Source of the DNA: Biomphalaria glabrata
Lineage: Eukaryota > Mollusca > Gastropoda > Planorbidae
Direction: 5' to 3'
Assembly: GCF_947242115.1 (NCBI RefSeq)
Contig: NC_074726.1
Coordinates: 10,558,470 to 10,622,469, forward strand
Length of the DNA: 64,000 nucleotides
The position numbers and the translations under genes were made by a program. This document shows, piece after piece, positions 54,890 to 64,000 of this stretch; position 1 is the stretch's first letter; each line of letters begins with the position of its first letter. A model generated the notes under the pieces. That model searched no databases and was not told where the DNA came from. It was given only the letters and a program-made list of their open reading frames with translations.

Positions 54890-56945
54890 GGAACGCCATG
54901 TAGTAAAATAGGTAGATCAACGAACTGCGTAGTCACATGAAATGCTCCACTCCCCTTGTCTATGGATCGAAATATATATACATTTATATTCATTTATTTA
55001 TTTTTATGTATTTATAATATTAATATGTAGAGAGAATGTGACAGGGAGAAAGAGTGATCTGCCGATACTATATGACACACTCTGAGATCAGTGTAGTAAA
55101 ACACTGTTATGTACATTCTCTGTAGAGGCCTATTTTTGAAGACAACTAAATACTATATGATTTTTTTTATTCCTATTTTTAGTCTCAGTCTTTTTACATA
55201 GTCCAAAACTTAAATGACAAGTTAAAATCATCACTATTGTTTATACAATCGAGCCATTAATTATTGAATGAATTTCATATTTTAAAAGATTTACCTATGT
55301 GGATAAAAGAAGAAAAGTAGCAACCTTTTAATTTTCCATACATGTACATGTTAATAATATATTATAGTCTGTTTCTATTTATGTTTGATCAATGTAATAT
55401 GGCTAGTTAGTTAAATTAAAGCATTTCGCTAATAACGCAAACGACGTAGGTTCTATCTCCATTCAAGCTTTTCGTCTTTATGTCTATATGAATGCTAAGT
55501 TAGGAATTGATCTTTACTGTCTCAGGAAGTTTAGTGTGACCTGTCTTTCCATCCATTCGTCCGTCAGATATTGAAAATCCGATATCATGATACTTTAGAT
55601 CTTTTAATGTTCGGCGGGATGGCTACTTTAATGCTTTCTGAAAGTTAACAGTTTTATTTTTTTTAAATTAAATGTGTATGTAGTTTTTCATTAAAATACA
55701 ACACTTTGTTTTTCATTGAAAAACTTTAGAGGAAGCTAATACATTGGTAATAGTCTACTTAACAATGGGGCACAAAATATATTTTAATGATACTACACTC
55801 AGTAGAAGCGGTGAAAGTCAGTTTTTAAGTTCCAAAACTAATTACAGAGTGGCCCATGCAGTGCCCTGCCCTCCGTGTACACGTTGTGCTATGGTAGTCT
55901 CCAAAAAGTCCCAAATAATCTGTATTTTTAGCAGCGTCCTCTAAGATGAAAAGTCCTTATTAGTTTTGTGTTGTCTTTATGTCGGGCTGTCACATTAAGA
56001 TCGAAAATCTAGAAAAGCTCTTGAAAAGCTAAATACTTCTTCTGGACAAAAAAAATATAAGTCAGAAATCTCAATATCTATAATTGATTGTTCAGTTTGT
56101 TTTTAAGTTGAAACAACATCAATAATTCTTTGAAATAACTCCTCTGATATGTTGTTCAGTTTTGTTTTTTAAGTGGAAAACAATGCGAAATGATTTTTTG
56201 AATTTGTATTACAATTAAAACAAGTCGTTAATATTCCTTGTTCATGGTGAGTTTGTCTGATAGCACATTCTCTTTGTAATTTTCTAGTTGTTGCTTTTTT
56301 TTCTTCATGTTTTCAAATTAAATTATTAGTTTGAAATCGTTTATTTTCTCAATTAATCAGATATAAAACAATCTATATTCTAGAGCCAATAGAGAGATTT
56401 TTGACACACCGTACATTAGATTACGAAATTGGGTGGTGGTAAATTGGCATTACATAGCTTTTTATGTCTTTAATGTATGCTATTATAAAAATTAATAAAT
56501 GTCTTTACGTTAATTGTGTTTTTGTTTCCTATAAATTACTATGCAATAATTATTGTTTTCATTTGAATAGCTTGGAAATAACAATTTAAATATTCCTGAG
56601 AAATATATTTATGGCTAGACGACTATGTGTCATCTAATAAAAATGAGATGAAAACATGGGCAATGCTATTGTCAGGAAAATGTCAACCATCTTAGTTCCG
56701 CACTCTCTACGCAGCTAGTATGTTTACTTGGCGTTCAGTTTTTGTTACCAAAATTAATTAAATTTTTATTCAGTAAGAATATAAGCATTTGAAGGCATTG
56801 AAGGGATTTATACACTATTTCAAGTCTTTCAATAGCATTGAGAGAAAATGACCTACATGACCTGTTACAAATAAAGATGACAGACACGTCCCTTTTTTTT
56901 TCTTCTAACAATTGTGGACCTTTGCTTCTATTCGTTTTTTTTTTT
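54890..56945. other. Non-coding DNA with tRNA-Ile-like and family J scraps
   Basis: At 55402-55472 'ggctagttagttaaattaaa' and 'tcgctaataacgcaaacg' resemble a decayed tRNA-Ile(AAT), D-arm and anticodon arm. At 55540-55700 'ttgaaaatccgatatcatga' and 'ggctacttt' match family J. The rest is AT-rich spacer. Confidence 0.4.
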
Positions 56946-56949
56946 TTTT

Positions 56950-57300
56950 GTTGCCGGAAGTGGTAATGGATATAAAGAACTGCGAGTGTGGAAACATTTT
57001 GGGATTAGCAGCGTCGCAGGCTCTGCAAGTGCAAAGTGGCCGACGGTCGCCAGCTCCTAATTTTTCCTCAGTCTTTCCTTTGTTTGGATAGAACTGCAAG
57101 ATAGCAGAGGATTGAATTCAGAGGTTTTTTTCTCCTTGGTTGGTTGGCATCCAAGGCTGTAGAGCCACTGCTCCAAGCTTTCTGGTTTAGGCTCCAATTA
57201 CTCGCCTTTGGCCCTTCTGTCCATGAATACGAATTCGTCGGACTAAATATCTGAGCCACACGCGAAAACCAAGAGTTAAATTTGATACGCATGTCTTTGG
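56950..57300. repeat. Dispersed repeat family G
   Basis: 'gcgtcgcaggctctgc', 'cggtcgccagctcctaattt' and 'ttcctcag' match 17080-17230. The following part ('ccaaggctgtagagccactg', 'gcctttggcccttctgtcc') is GC-richer and looks like one unit. No coding domain recognised. Confidence 0.5.
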
Positions 57301-57312
57301 AAGTATTTTAAA

Positions 57313-57560
57313 TTATTATTATTATTATAGCTTTTATATAGCGCTACTTTCATGCTTATAGCATGCTCAGAGCGCTTTTGATCCAATCTTTTTTGTGAAC
57401 CAGTGGGGGGGGGGGTATCTAGGAGTTGGTTTTCCGTGCTGCCTTTAGGTGCTCAGTCTACACAACTCGGGTGTCGAACCTCGAGCCCCCTTCTAGGTAG
57501 CCAAGCCAAGCCAAGCTCAAGCGCACTTGGCCTCTCGACCAAATGCCTCTCCTAAATGCA
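57313..57560 (-). mobile_element. tRNA-derived SINE, family C
   Basis: Minus strand: the head 'tttggtcgagaggccaagtg' and B-box-like 'cgaggttcgacacccg', then a body ending 'agcgctatataaaagc' and an ATAATAATAAT tail. It matches 39437-39657. Its tail resembles that of the LINE end at 28965-29270, as expected if the LINE machinery mobilises it. Confidence 0.75.
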
Positions 57561-57564
57561 GCGG

Positions 57565-58765
57565 ATAGCTTATACCTATTAGCACTTCTGGCAAAAAAAA
57601 AAAAGACCTTAATAAGCATTTGGTACTTTACGTGTAAATAACCCATGTGCCTAAACACATCAGAAGAATTTTAGATTTACGAAACGTCTTCGTGTAAGGT
57701 ACATAATATCAACACAAGGAATTTTTTTAAAAGGGGAGGTTAAAAGAGCTTAGGAATGACACTGATCTAAGCTCAACTGAAAGTTCTTTTCTAATTTCTA
57801 ATATTAGCTCACACTTTCGTCATTGTCAAAAGAACAACTGAAAACTAATACAAAAACACATTTTAAACAAGAAAAAAAAACGTGTAAAAACAATACAACT
57901 TATAGAGGACTTATTTTTTTATCTTAATAACGAATTTATTTTTTTATTCTAGACATAGTTACATTCCATTCCTCCCCCCCCCCTCAATAAATAATCCATA
58001 TTCAGCGAATGCACAGATCTACTAGACTTTGTAATACTCTATTGATAGTCTTTTAGATCTAGATTTAGAAGACGATGTGTAAAGTGTTCCTGAACATTAA
58101 TGTATTTAAATCTTGAATGAAAGCGGAAATACCCAAAGACGTTTAGTCCGTTCAAGATAAATATTTTCTCGTTCTCTGGCCAAATTATAATTCATTTCTT
58201 TATTTACTTTAAAAAATATAACGGTTTTCCCAATCTGGTCAACGAATTAGAAATTCTTTTCGACTGTCAAATTTCTTGGAAAATCGTTTGAGCTTAAAAG
58301 AATCGAGTCCACCAAATCAGAAGTTTCCAACGTTGTTTTTGTTTCCACGATGCAACGAATTGAATAAAGGTACTGTAAAAAAAAAGAGTAATTAATTTAG
58401 AGCTGAAATTTGCACCTAGTAGTATTTGTTGGCTTCCTAAATTGTTTGAGCTTCTCGTTAATAACGCGAACTTGTAACTTAGTGAAAACTTCTGGATGGG
58501 TGAGTGGAACCTGAACAAAAATCTCGTAACCGGCTCTAACTGTTTGCCAAGAAATTTACACAGTTGCATTAAATCGCTGAGAAAAGAATTACCATCTCGC
58601 TGAAATTTCTGAGAAAATATAGTTAGATATTTAAAATATTTCAAAAAAAAAATTAGCTAGAGAACGAGAAAATGAGTGTAAATAAATGAATGTTCAGAAA
58701 TATTCTGCGAATTTACTTCTATATCTAGATCTAAAGCTTCTCATTGGAATATTATAAAGTGTAGT
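57565..58765. other. AT-rich non-coding DNA
   Basis: No exon recognised. The minus frame 58294-58644 has no domain or splice support. Confidence 0.4.
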
Positions 58766-58769
58766 AGAT

Positions 58770-59360
58770 CTATACAATCATCATCATCATCAAACTCCAT
58801 TAGAGTGAGGGCTTGAGAGGCTCAAATCTTCTCTTGCAAAAGCCCTGGACAGAAACCCTGCTGTCTTGCGTAGTGCATAAATGTCGCCATACAGGTCGAG
58901 AATTTTGGGTTTCCCAGACCTGTCGAGACGGAGATCAGCAAGTCTGGGGCAGTCAAACAGAATATGAGGCACGGTTTCCTCTTCTTCCCCGCAGTGGAGG
59001 CACCGTGAATCAAAATTTGGCCATAGCCGCGAGAATATGAGCCAACAGGACAGTGGCCTGTCCTGCACTGTGCTATAATAGCTTGCTCAGGCCTGGACAG
59101 CCTCCACCACGGGGAAGTGCGGTCAGGGCGCCTCATGCGCTCCCAGACTCCACTGGCTTTTTGGGACTTGTCCCAGCACTCAAACCACTTTTCCATTTCT
59201 GTTTTTTCTATTATAGCCAGGGCTTGATGAAAGCTTACAGCCTGTTCAGTTGGTGGAATTTGCCCTCCCTGGTGGGCCAAAGAGTCTGCAATTATATACA
59301 ATCGCTTACAGAGGATTTTTTCGGAGGGTGGGGGGAAGGGAATGTCAAAAATTTCCAAAT
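58770..59360 (-). mobile_element. I-clade LINE 3' end with RNase H tail and zinc knuckle
   Basis: Minus strand: YIIADSLAHQGGQIPP (the end of the RNase H domain), WFECWDKSQKASGVWERM, TSPWWRLSRPEQAIIAQC, then in another frame CLHCGEEEETVPHILFDCP (a CCHC-type knuckle) and ALRKTAGFLSRAFAR. The 3' tail is (GAT)n (58780-58792). A frameshift separates the two parts, so it is dead. It is the same family as 18125-18475. Confidence 0.85.
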
Positions 59361-59689
59361 TTTTTGTTCTGTTTTATTATCTAACATTTATTAGTTATTA
59401 ACTATAGCTTTATAAGTTGTATTAAGGACGTAGTGACTATCAGGGGGAAAAAAGCATTTTTAATGATTTTCTTGTTTTGAGCACTTTATTTTTCAATCAG
59501 GAATAAAAAAGGATTGTTTTCTTTTGCATTATTATATTAACATATAGTATGAAAAAGTTATATTATTTGGTAAGTTGTAAATATTTCTAAATGTTATATA
59601 AAGAGAGCGCAGGGCAGCAGGCGGCGATCCTGCGATACATCTGGAGATTTCTCGTAACGGCCGCGTGATACACATTTTAGTCCAAAACA

Positions 59690-60197
59690 ACTGGGAAGAC
59701 AAAACGTAGACAGCGGGAAGACAAAACGTAGACAGCGTGAAGACAAAACGTAGATAGTGGGAAGCAAAATCGTAGACAGTGGGAAGCAAAAACGTAGACA
59801 TGGGGCAGACGAAAACGTAGACAGCGGGAAGACAAATACGTAGACAGCGGGAAGACGAAACGTAGACAGCGGGAAGACAAAATGTAGACAGCGGGAAGAC
59901 AAAACGTAGACATAGGGAAGACAAAATGTAGACAGCGGGAAGACAAAACGTAGACATGGGGTAGACAAAACGTAGACAGCGGGAAGACGAAACGTAGACA
60001 GCGGGAAGACAAAATGTAGACAGTGGGAAGACAAAAACGTAGACATGGGAAAGACAAAACGTAGACATGGGGAAGACAAAATGTAGACATAGGGAAGACA
60101 AAATGTAGACAGCGGGAAGACAAAACGTAGACAGTGGGAAGCCAAAACGTAGAAAGCGGGACACCAAAACGTAGACAGCGGGAAGACCAAACGTAGG
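59690..60197. repeat. 22-bp minisatellite, about 23 copies
   Basis: The unit is like acagcgggaagacaaaacgt plus ag, with variants (catggggaagac, cagtgggaagc) and one-base indels. The three overlapping minus-strand frames of 180-211 codons arise from the array. Confidence 0.95.
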
Positions 60198-60204
60198 TAG
60201 CGGA

Positions 60205-60450
60205 ATTAATCGTTTTCACTCTACCGCCCCTCCCATTTCCAGACAGAGTTTATGTAATTTCACATGAATTTATCATAATTATTTTAAGAAAGACTATGCA
60301 TTGGAAAAGTTAGAATTCAAACGAAATTTTTCAGTATAAAAGTCATGATTGAGATGAGTTCTAAACTCAAATAATAATTTCATAGTCGCCTTTTCCCAAC
60401 CTTTATTCAATCTGATATTTTTCTAGTTAAATAATTTGGGACTATAACTC
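60205..60450 (+). repeat. Repeat family F, copy 1
   Basis: 'actctaccgcccctcccat', 'catgaatttatcataatta' and 'ccttttcccaacctttattc' recur in the same order at 63622-63885. Confidence 0.65.
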
Positions 60451-60879
60451 ACAATTAATAATAGTAGTAATGTTTATCTTATATAATACAGAAGTTACTT
60501 CAAAAAAGAAGATGATTACGTCCTACACGTCATGCATTTAGTCATGCATATTAACCAATGAATTAAATTCTGTCAAGTCACTGGTTTTCCTGGCTAGCTC
60601 AGATGTGTCAAAAAAAAAATTAAACCACAGTTAGGAAGGGATGCACTTCTCCTAATGGCATTCTATATTTTTTATTATTATATATTCAGGCGACAATGCA
60701 AATACTTAATGGTAAATTAATGAAAACAAAAGCTAGTACAATCAAGGTAAAAAAATATATATGTAATTCATTGGGACTCAACGCCTAATTACGATTTGTT
60801 TGTCTTATATCAAAATTTAAAAAACAAAGCTTATCTAAGGGAAAAAACTCGGCAGTTACCACTATATCTCTCAATAATA
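60451..60879. other. AT-rich non-coding DNA
   Basis: Nothing recognised. Confidence 0.4.
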
Positions 60880-61310
60880 TAGAACTTATTTCTTGTATTC
60901 AATACCAAACAGAATATTTAATTTACTAATTGATTAATTTTTAAAAGATTCATATTTTTGTAAAGTTCATTAAATAATTTAATGTTTCAACTTGATCCGA
61001 AAATGGGTGTGGGACACATAATGTGCCTAATTATCTAAATACTACTTATTTAGCCGTATCTGTCAATACTGAAGAATTACTTTCCCTTGTTAGTATCAAA
61101 CAAAATAAATTGATTACCAGTATTGACAATTGACTAATTGTTTGTTGTTGTTGTGTTTTTATTGATTCATGATTCGACTACATGAATGAATAATTGTCCA
61201 AAGTTTCAACTTGATCCAAGAATGGATGTAACGAAATAACTTTTTCAGCCTTTTTTACCTGACAGACAGACAGACAAAACTGATATATTCTACATAAAGA
61301 ACTAGTTTTA
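60880..61310 (+). repeat. Repeat family D, dimer
   Basis: Two head-to-tail monomers with 'caacttgatccgaaaatggg' and 'caacttgatccaagaatgg', joined by 'agccgtatctgtcaatactg', the same junction type as in 14550-15290, ending in a 'gacagacagacagac' run. Confidence 0.75.
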
Positions 61311-61873
61311 CCTTAAAATTGTAAGTAATTCATAAACACATCAAAACATTACACAAACACAAAAGCAAATCTTTGAAAAATATATTTTAATAAAGAAAAT
61401 AAGCTCTTATAAACATAAAATCACTTGGTTTTTTTTCAACTGAAGTGGAAAAAATGAATTACATAAGTAAATCACCCGAGCGCAACCGATTTTTCTACAG
61501 ACTACTACTATAAACAAACTAATATATTACATTTGTTAACATTTGAGTAAAGTTTTCAATAAAAAAAAAAGTAAGACTTTATATTGTAGTCAGACGAGAA
61601 AACTGCAACTGTTGGGCCTTGGAAGTGTTTGCGCCTACTCTATGTTAAGTTACTTCAACCGTAGCGCATAGCGAGTATCTGCTCGTATCTAAATAAAAAT
61701 ACGTGTTACTAAAATAAATTTAATGTATTTTCAATTCAATTCTAAAATAATCGTTTGTAACTTATATTAACAGCATATTGGATCAAATATATTTCTCAAT
61801 ATTAATGTGTTTTTGGCTTCATTTTTTTAAAGAAGTTCGCCATTTAAAAGTTCCCTTTGAAAGTGCATTATCT
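61311..61873. other. AT-rich non-coding DNA
   Basis: 3' flank of the minus-strand membrane-protein exon. Nothing else recognised. Confidence 0.4.
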
Positions 61874-62103
61874 TTAAGAAGACGTCTGCTCTTTTGTCTT
61901 CTTGATGTTCGCAACCAATTCACTGTCAGGGCTAGGATCGTTCACGTTCAATCTTCTGATTCCTCCGTTGAATCCTGCAGCAGTGATTAAGAAAATGCTG
62001 GATACAACAAGCAGAGCCAGGCGGGCGCCAGAACCAATTGGTTGGTACACGTGGCGATTACGAGCTAAAATGTCAAAACTCCATCCAACTATAGCGAACA
62101 CAC
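61874..62103 (-). CDS. Intact last exon of a small multi-pass membrane protein
   Basis: Minus strand: after acceptor tgttttacag (G|GT, phase 1) the exon reads GVFAIVGWSFDILARNRH, then LALLVVSSIFLITAAGF (a membrane span), GGIRRLN and a hydrophilic tail ending EQTSS. Stop at 61874-61876. It is homologous to the damaged exon at 28192-28382 (GV start, hydrophobic span at the same distance, GIRR after it). Upstream exons should lie at higher coordinates but were not found before 64000. No family name can be given; by analogy with the damaged copy the protein has at least three membrane spans. Confidence 0.65.
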
Positions 62104-62109
62104 CTGTAA

Positions 62110-62665
62110 AACAAATGTTTATGATTTTTTATTTTTAAAGTATTTAGCAGTCAATAAATTTATTGCAATTTACTCTTTTTTTTTAATTATTAATCAGAGT
62201 CTAAAATTAAAATTATTTAGTAAATAAATAATAAAGAAAGATTCTAACAAGCCAACAAGATCTGAAGTAAAAGTTTATTATTCATTTTGTTGTTGAAATT
62301 GTATAAAATGATTAAGCAGTAAAAAAATCTATGAAAATCAATTCTTTTTTTTTTTAAATTAATAATCAAAGTCTAAAATTAAATAGAATGTAGGCTATAT
62401 AAAGGTTCTTGAGAGTTTCCAGCAAACGTCTGGAAGACTATACTACAAACAACGGTGGGCATCAAGAAAAGAATCGCTGTACACCGTTGCAGAGGAAAGA
62501 TCTTTTGCCCTCATGCATGCCGAAAACAATGTTTTTCAAGCGAGTTTCAAGAACTAAAGATGATTTCAAGGAGTACATGCTATACATAAAACTGCTTGGT
62601 GTCAGAAAAGAAAAGAAACAAGTTAAATTTTCTTTTTTTATGTCAACACTCTGGCTGAAAAAAAA
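62110..62665. other. AT-rich non-coding DNA, intron of the membrane-protein gene
   Basis: The region 62400-62665 contains an open frame leading into the LINE tail, but its content (for example SCMPKTMFFKRVSRTKDD) is not recognised. Confidence 0.4.
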
Positions 62666-62667
62666 AC

Positions 62668-62965
62668 GAGTGGCTTCTCCTAATGTTAAAAGACGAAAAC
62701 TAAGCTGATTGGATCATATTGTAAGACATGACTCACTGTCAAAAGTCATCCTTTAAGGTACAGTGGAGGGAGCATGAAGAAAGGGTCGTCCGTAGAAAAG
62801 CTGGCTGGACAACGTGAAACAGTGATTGACATTCTGCTTAGGAAAACTGCTGACCGATAAAAGTGGAGGGATTTTGTCATGCGAACTATCACAGCACCCC
62901 CTACGGAGCAAGCCATGGAACTGATGATGATGATAATGATGATGATGATGGCGACGATGATGAGT
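62668..62965 (+). mobile_element. LINE RT C-terminal tail with (GAT)n end
   Basis: It encodes NVKRRKLS, HIVRHDSLSKVIL and GRP, then in other frames KSWLDNVKQ, KWRDFVMRTITAPPTEQAM, followed by tgatgatgataatgatgatg. It is typical of a LINE of the 'FGHVxRHDxLxK' type. Several frame changes are present. Confidence 0.75.
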
Positions 62966-63065
62966 TAATAAATACGCCTACAGTGATAGTTTTGATTAGG
63001 TTTTTAAAGCTACTTCACTCAACACATATCCAAACAATATTTATGTTCTGGTCTATTCCAGTCTA

Positions 63066-63621
63066 GGCACTGGCGGATGTTGGGGTTGTAGGAATGATCG
63101 CTCGCCACCCAACTACTGTAAGTGGCGGGGTCGATGAAATTATGCAGAAATCATAGTATATTCATTTTTTTTTATTATGGCACTCCCCTTCTGGTATTCA
63201 GTTGGGTGGAACGATTGTATCTAATGCCTTCCCCGCCCTAACCTTTGAGTAGTCGTGGCGGTCCAATGTAGGAATGATAGTTCGAGAAAGAAAATTTGTT
63301 GAATATAATATATTCTTTGTATTGATATTTGAACCCATTTGTATATTATGTCGCACCACAGTCAAATCAGAAATTAAATCATTAGTAAATATAAATGGAA
63401 AGACGGTAGAACTGTGGGAGGTGCGATAGATGCAATCGCCTCCTTCCCCTGTCAGACCAATACTTTTTTTCTCTTTAAGTGAAAAATTACAAACTGTCAC
63501 AAATATAAGCTATATATGCTATATATGAAATTCTTATAATGATTGTCCCCACCCCATATCCTCTAATGTCAAATGCAATAATCAGCAATAATTATAAAAT
63601 GGAGAAAGGACTCTTACAAAG
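63066..63621. repeat. Dispersed repeat (CACTGGCGGAT type)
   Basis: 'cactggcggatgttgggg', 'gatcgctcgccacccaac' and later 'gcgatagatgcaatcgcc' resemble 21651-21955, the other copy of this GC-rich terminus family. No target duplication found. Confidence 0.4.
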
Positions 63622-63885
63622 TTTTTACTCTACCGCCCCTCCCATCTCGACGACATGAATGTTAAAACAGAGGAATCAAAATTGCTCATGAAATGGTCAT
63701 AATTATGTAAAAAAAAAAAAGACTTAGATTTGGATAATTTAGAATTCATGAGAAAGTTTTAAGAATAAGATTTAACAATTAAAGAGTTTTGAACCCAAAT
63801 ATTTTTTCGAGTCACCTTTTCCCAACCTTTACTTATTCTGCAATTTTTTCTATTGTGTAGATACTTTTGGACTTATACTCACAAT
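63622..63885 (+). repeat. Repeat family F, copy 2
   Basis: It has the same order of words as 60205-60450: 'actctaccgcccctcccat', 'catgaaatggtcataatta' and 'ccttttcccaacctttactt'. Confidence 0.65.
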
Positions 63886-64000
63886 GTATACTTAAATCCT
63901 AAAACTTTAAATGTAAAGTACAATCGATTAATCTATTTCATTTCTCCTCCCGGATTTTCTTTAATTCAGGGCTTTGAGTTATAATTCTGTAACAAAACAA
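63886..64000. other. AT-rich non-coding end of window
   Basis: Nothing recognised. Confidence 0.4.

Noticed and set aside
59532-60219. Three overlapping minus-strand frames of 180-211 codons with STFCLPAVY-type repeats
   Set aside because: Produced by the 22-bp minisatellite.
1-64000. CRISPR arrays, operons, phage or bacterial features
   Set aside because: The tandem arrays lack spacer structure, genes have spliceosomal introns, and the repeat content is eukaryotic throughout.

Overview
This is an AT-rich, gene-poor and very repeat-rich animal nuclear window. Nothing in it looks prokaryotic. The exons have GT-AG borders, and the repeats include tRNA-derived SINEs, several LINE tails, hAT-type elements with exact 8-bp target duplications, LTR elements, minisatellites and long (TA)n, (GATA)n and (CATA)n runs. 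The mix of a GIMAP/AIG1 GTPase with a long coiled coil, LDLa and vWFA extracellular exons, and I-clade LINE tails with an RNase H region suggests a gastropod mollusc, probably a freshwater pulmonate of the Biomphalaria/Bulinus kind. That assignment is inference.

Host genes. (1) 3293-4189 (+) is a 298-codon uninterrupted reading frame for a highly charged protein of no recognised family. (2) On the minus strand, three phase 1-1 LDLa exons (19057-19167, 17514-17624, 15338-15445) lead into a vWFA exon (12342-12882). The last cysteine of the third LDLa is completed across the splice to the vWFA exon, so these exons belong together. The vWFA exon carries a one-base reading-frame error. (3) Two related last exons of a small multi-pass membrane protein lie on the minus strand: an open one at 61874-62103 and a damaged one at 28192-28382, whose upstream exon at 30864-31021 is also damaged. 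(4) 52511-54360 (+) is the best gene of the window, a GIMAP-family GTPase with all five G boxes followed by a long coiled coil.

Mobile DNA, region by region. 0.4-6.5 kb holds a cluster of LTR-like sequences of one family (family A), one swollen by a 20-bp minisatellite. 7.4-12 kb holds hAT remnants, a LINE RT piece and a complete 202-bp hAT-type MITE. 13.4-16.5 kb has a solo LTR (family B), a tRNA-like sequence, a three-monomer repeat and a decayed minisatellite. 18-31 kb has LINE tails, SINEs, a 302-bp MITE with 30-bp inverted ends, a 36/37-bp minisatellite and another hAT MITE. 31-42.8 kb has nested LTR pieces, a foldback element, a tRNA-Val-like gene and an old minisatellite split by two SINEs. 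43.7-47.4 kb is a short Gypsy element with nearly identical LTRs inside a (CATA)n tract. 48-64 kb holds LINE pieces, foldback repeats and a 22-bp minisatellite around the GIMAP gene.

The host genes do not form one pathway. GIMAP proteins are linked to immunity and survival in other animals, and LDLa/vWFA proteins are typical extracellular adhesion or recognition molecules, but nothing in the sequence ties them together.
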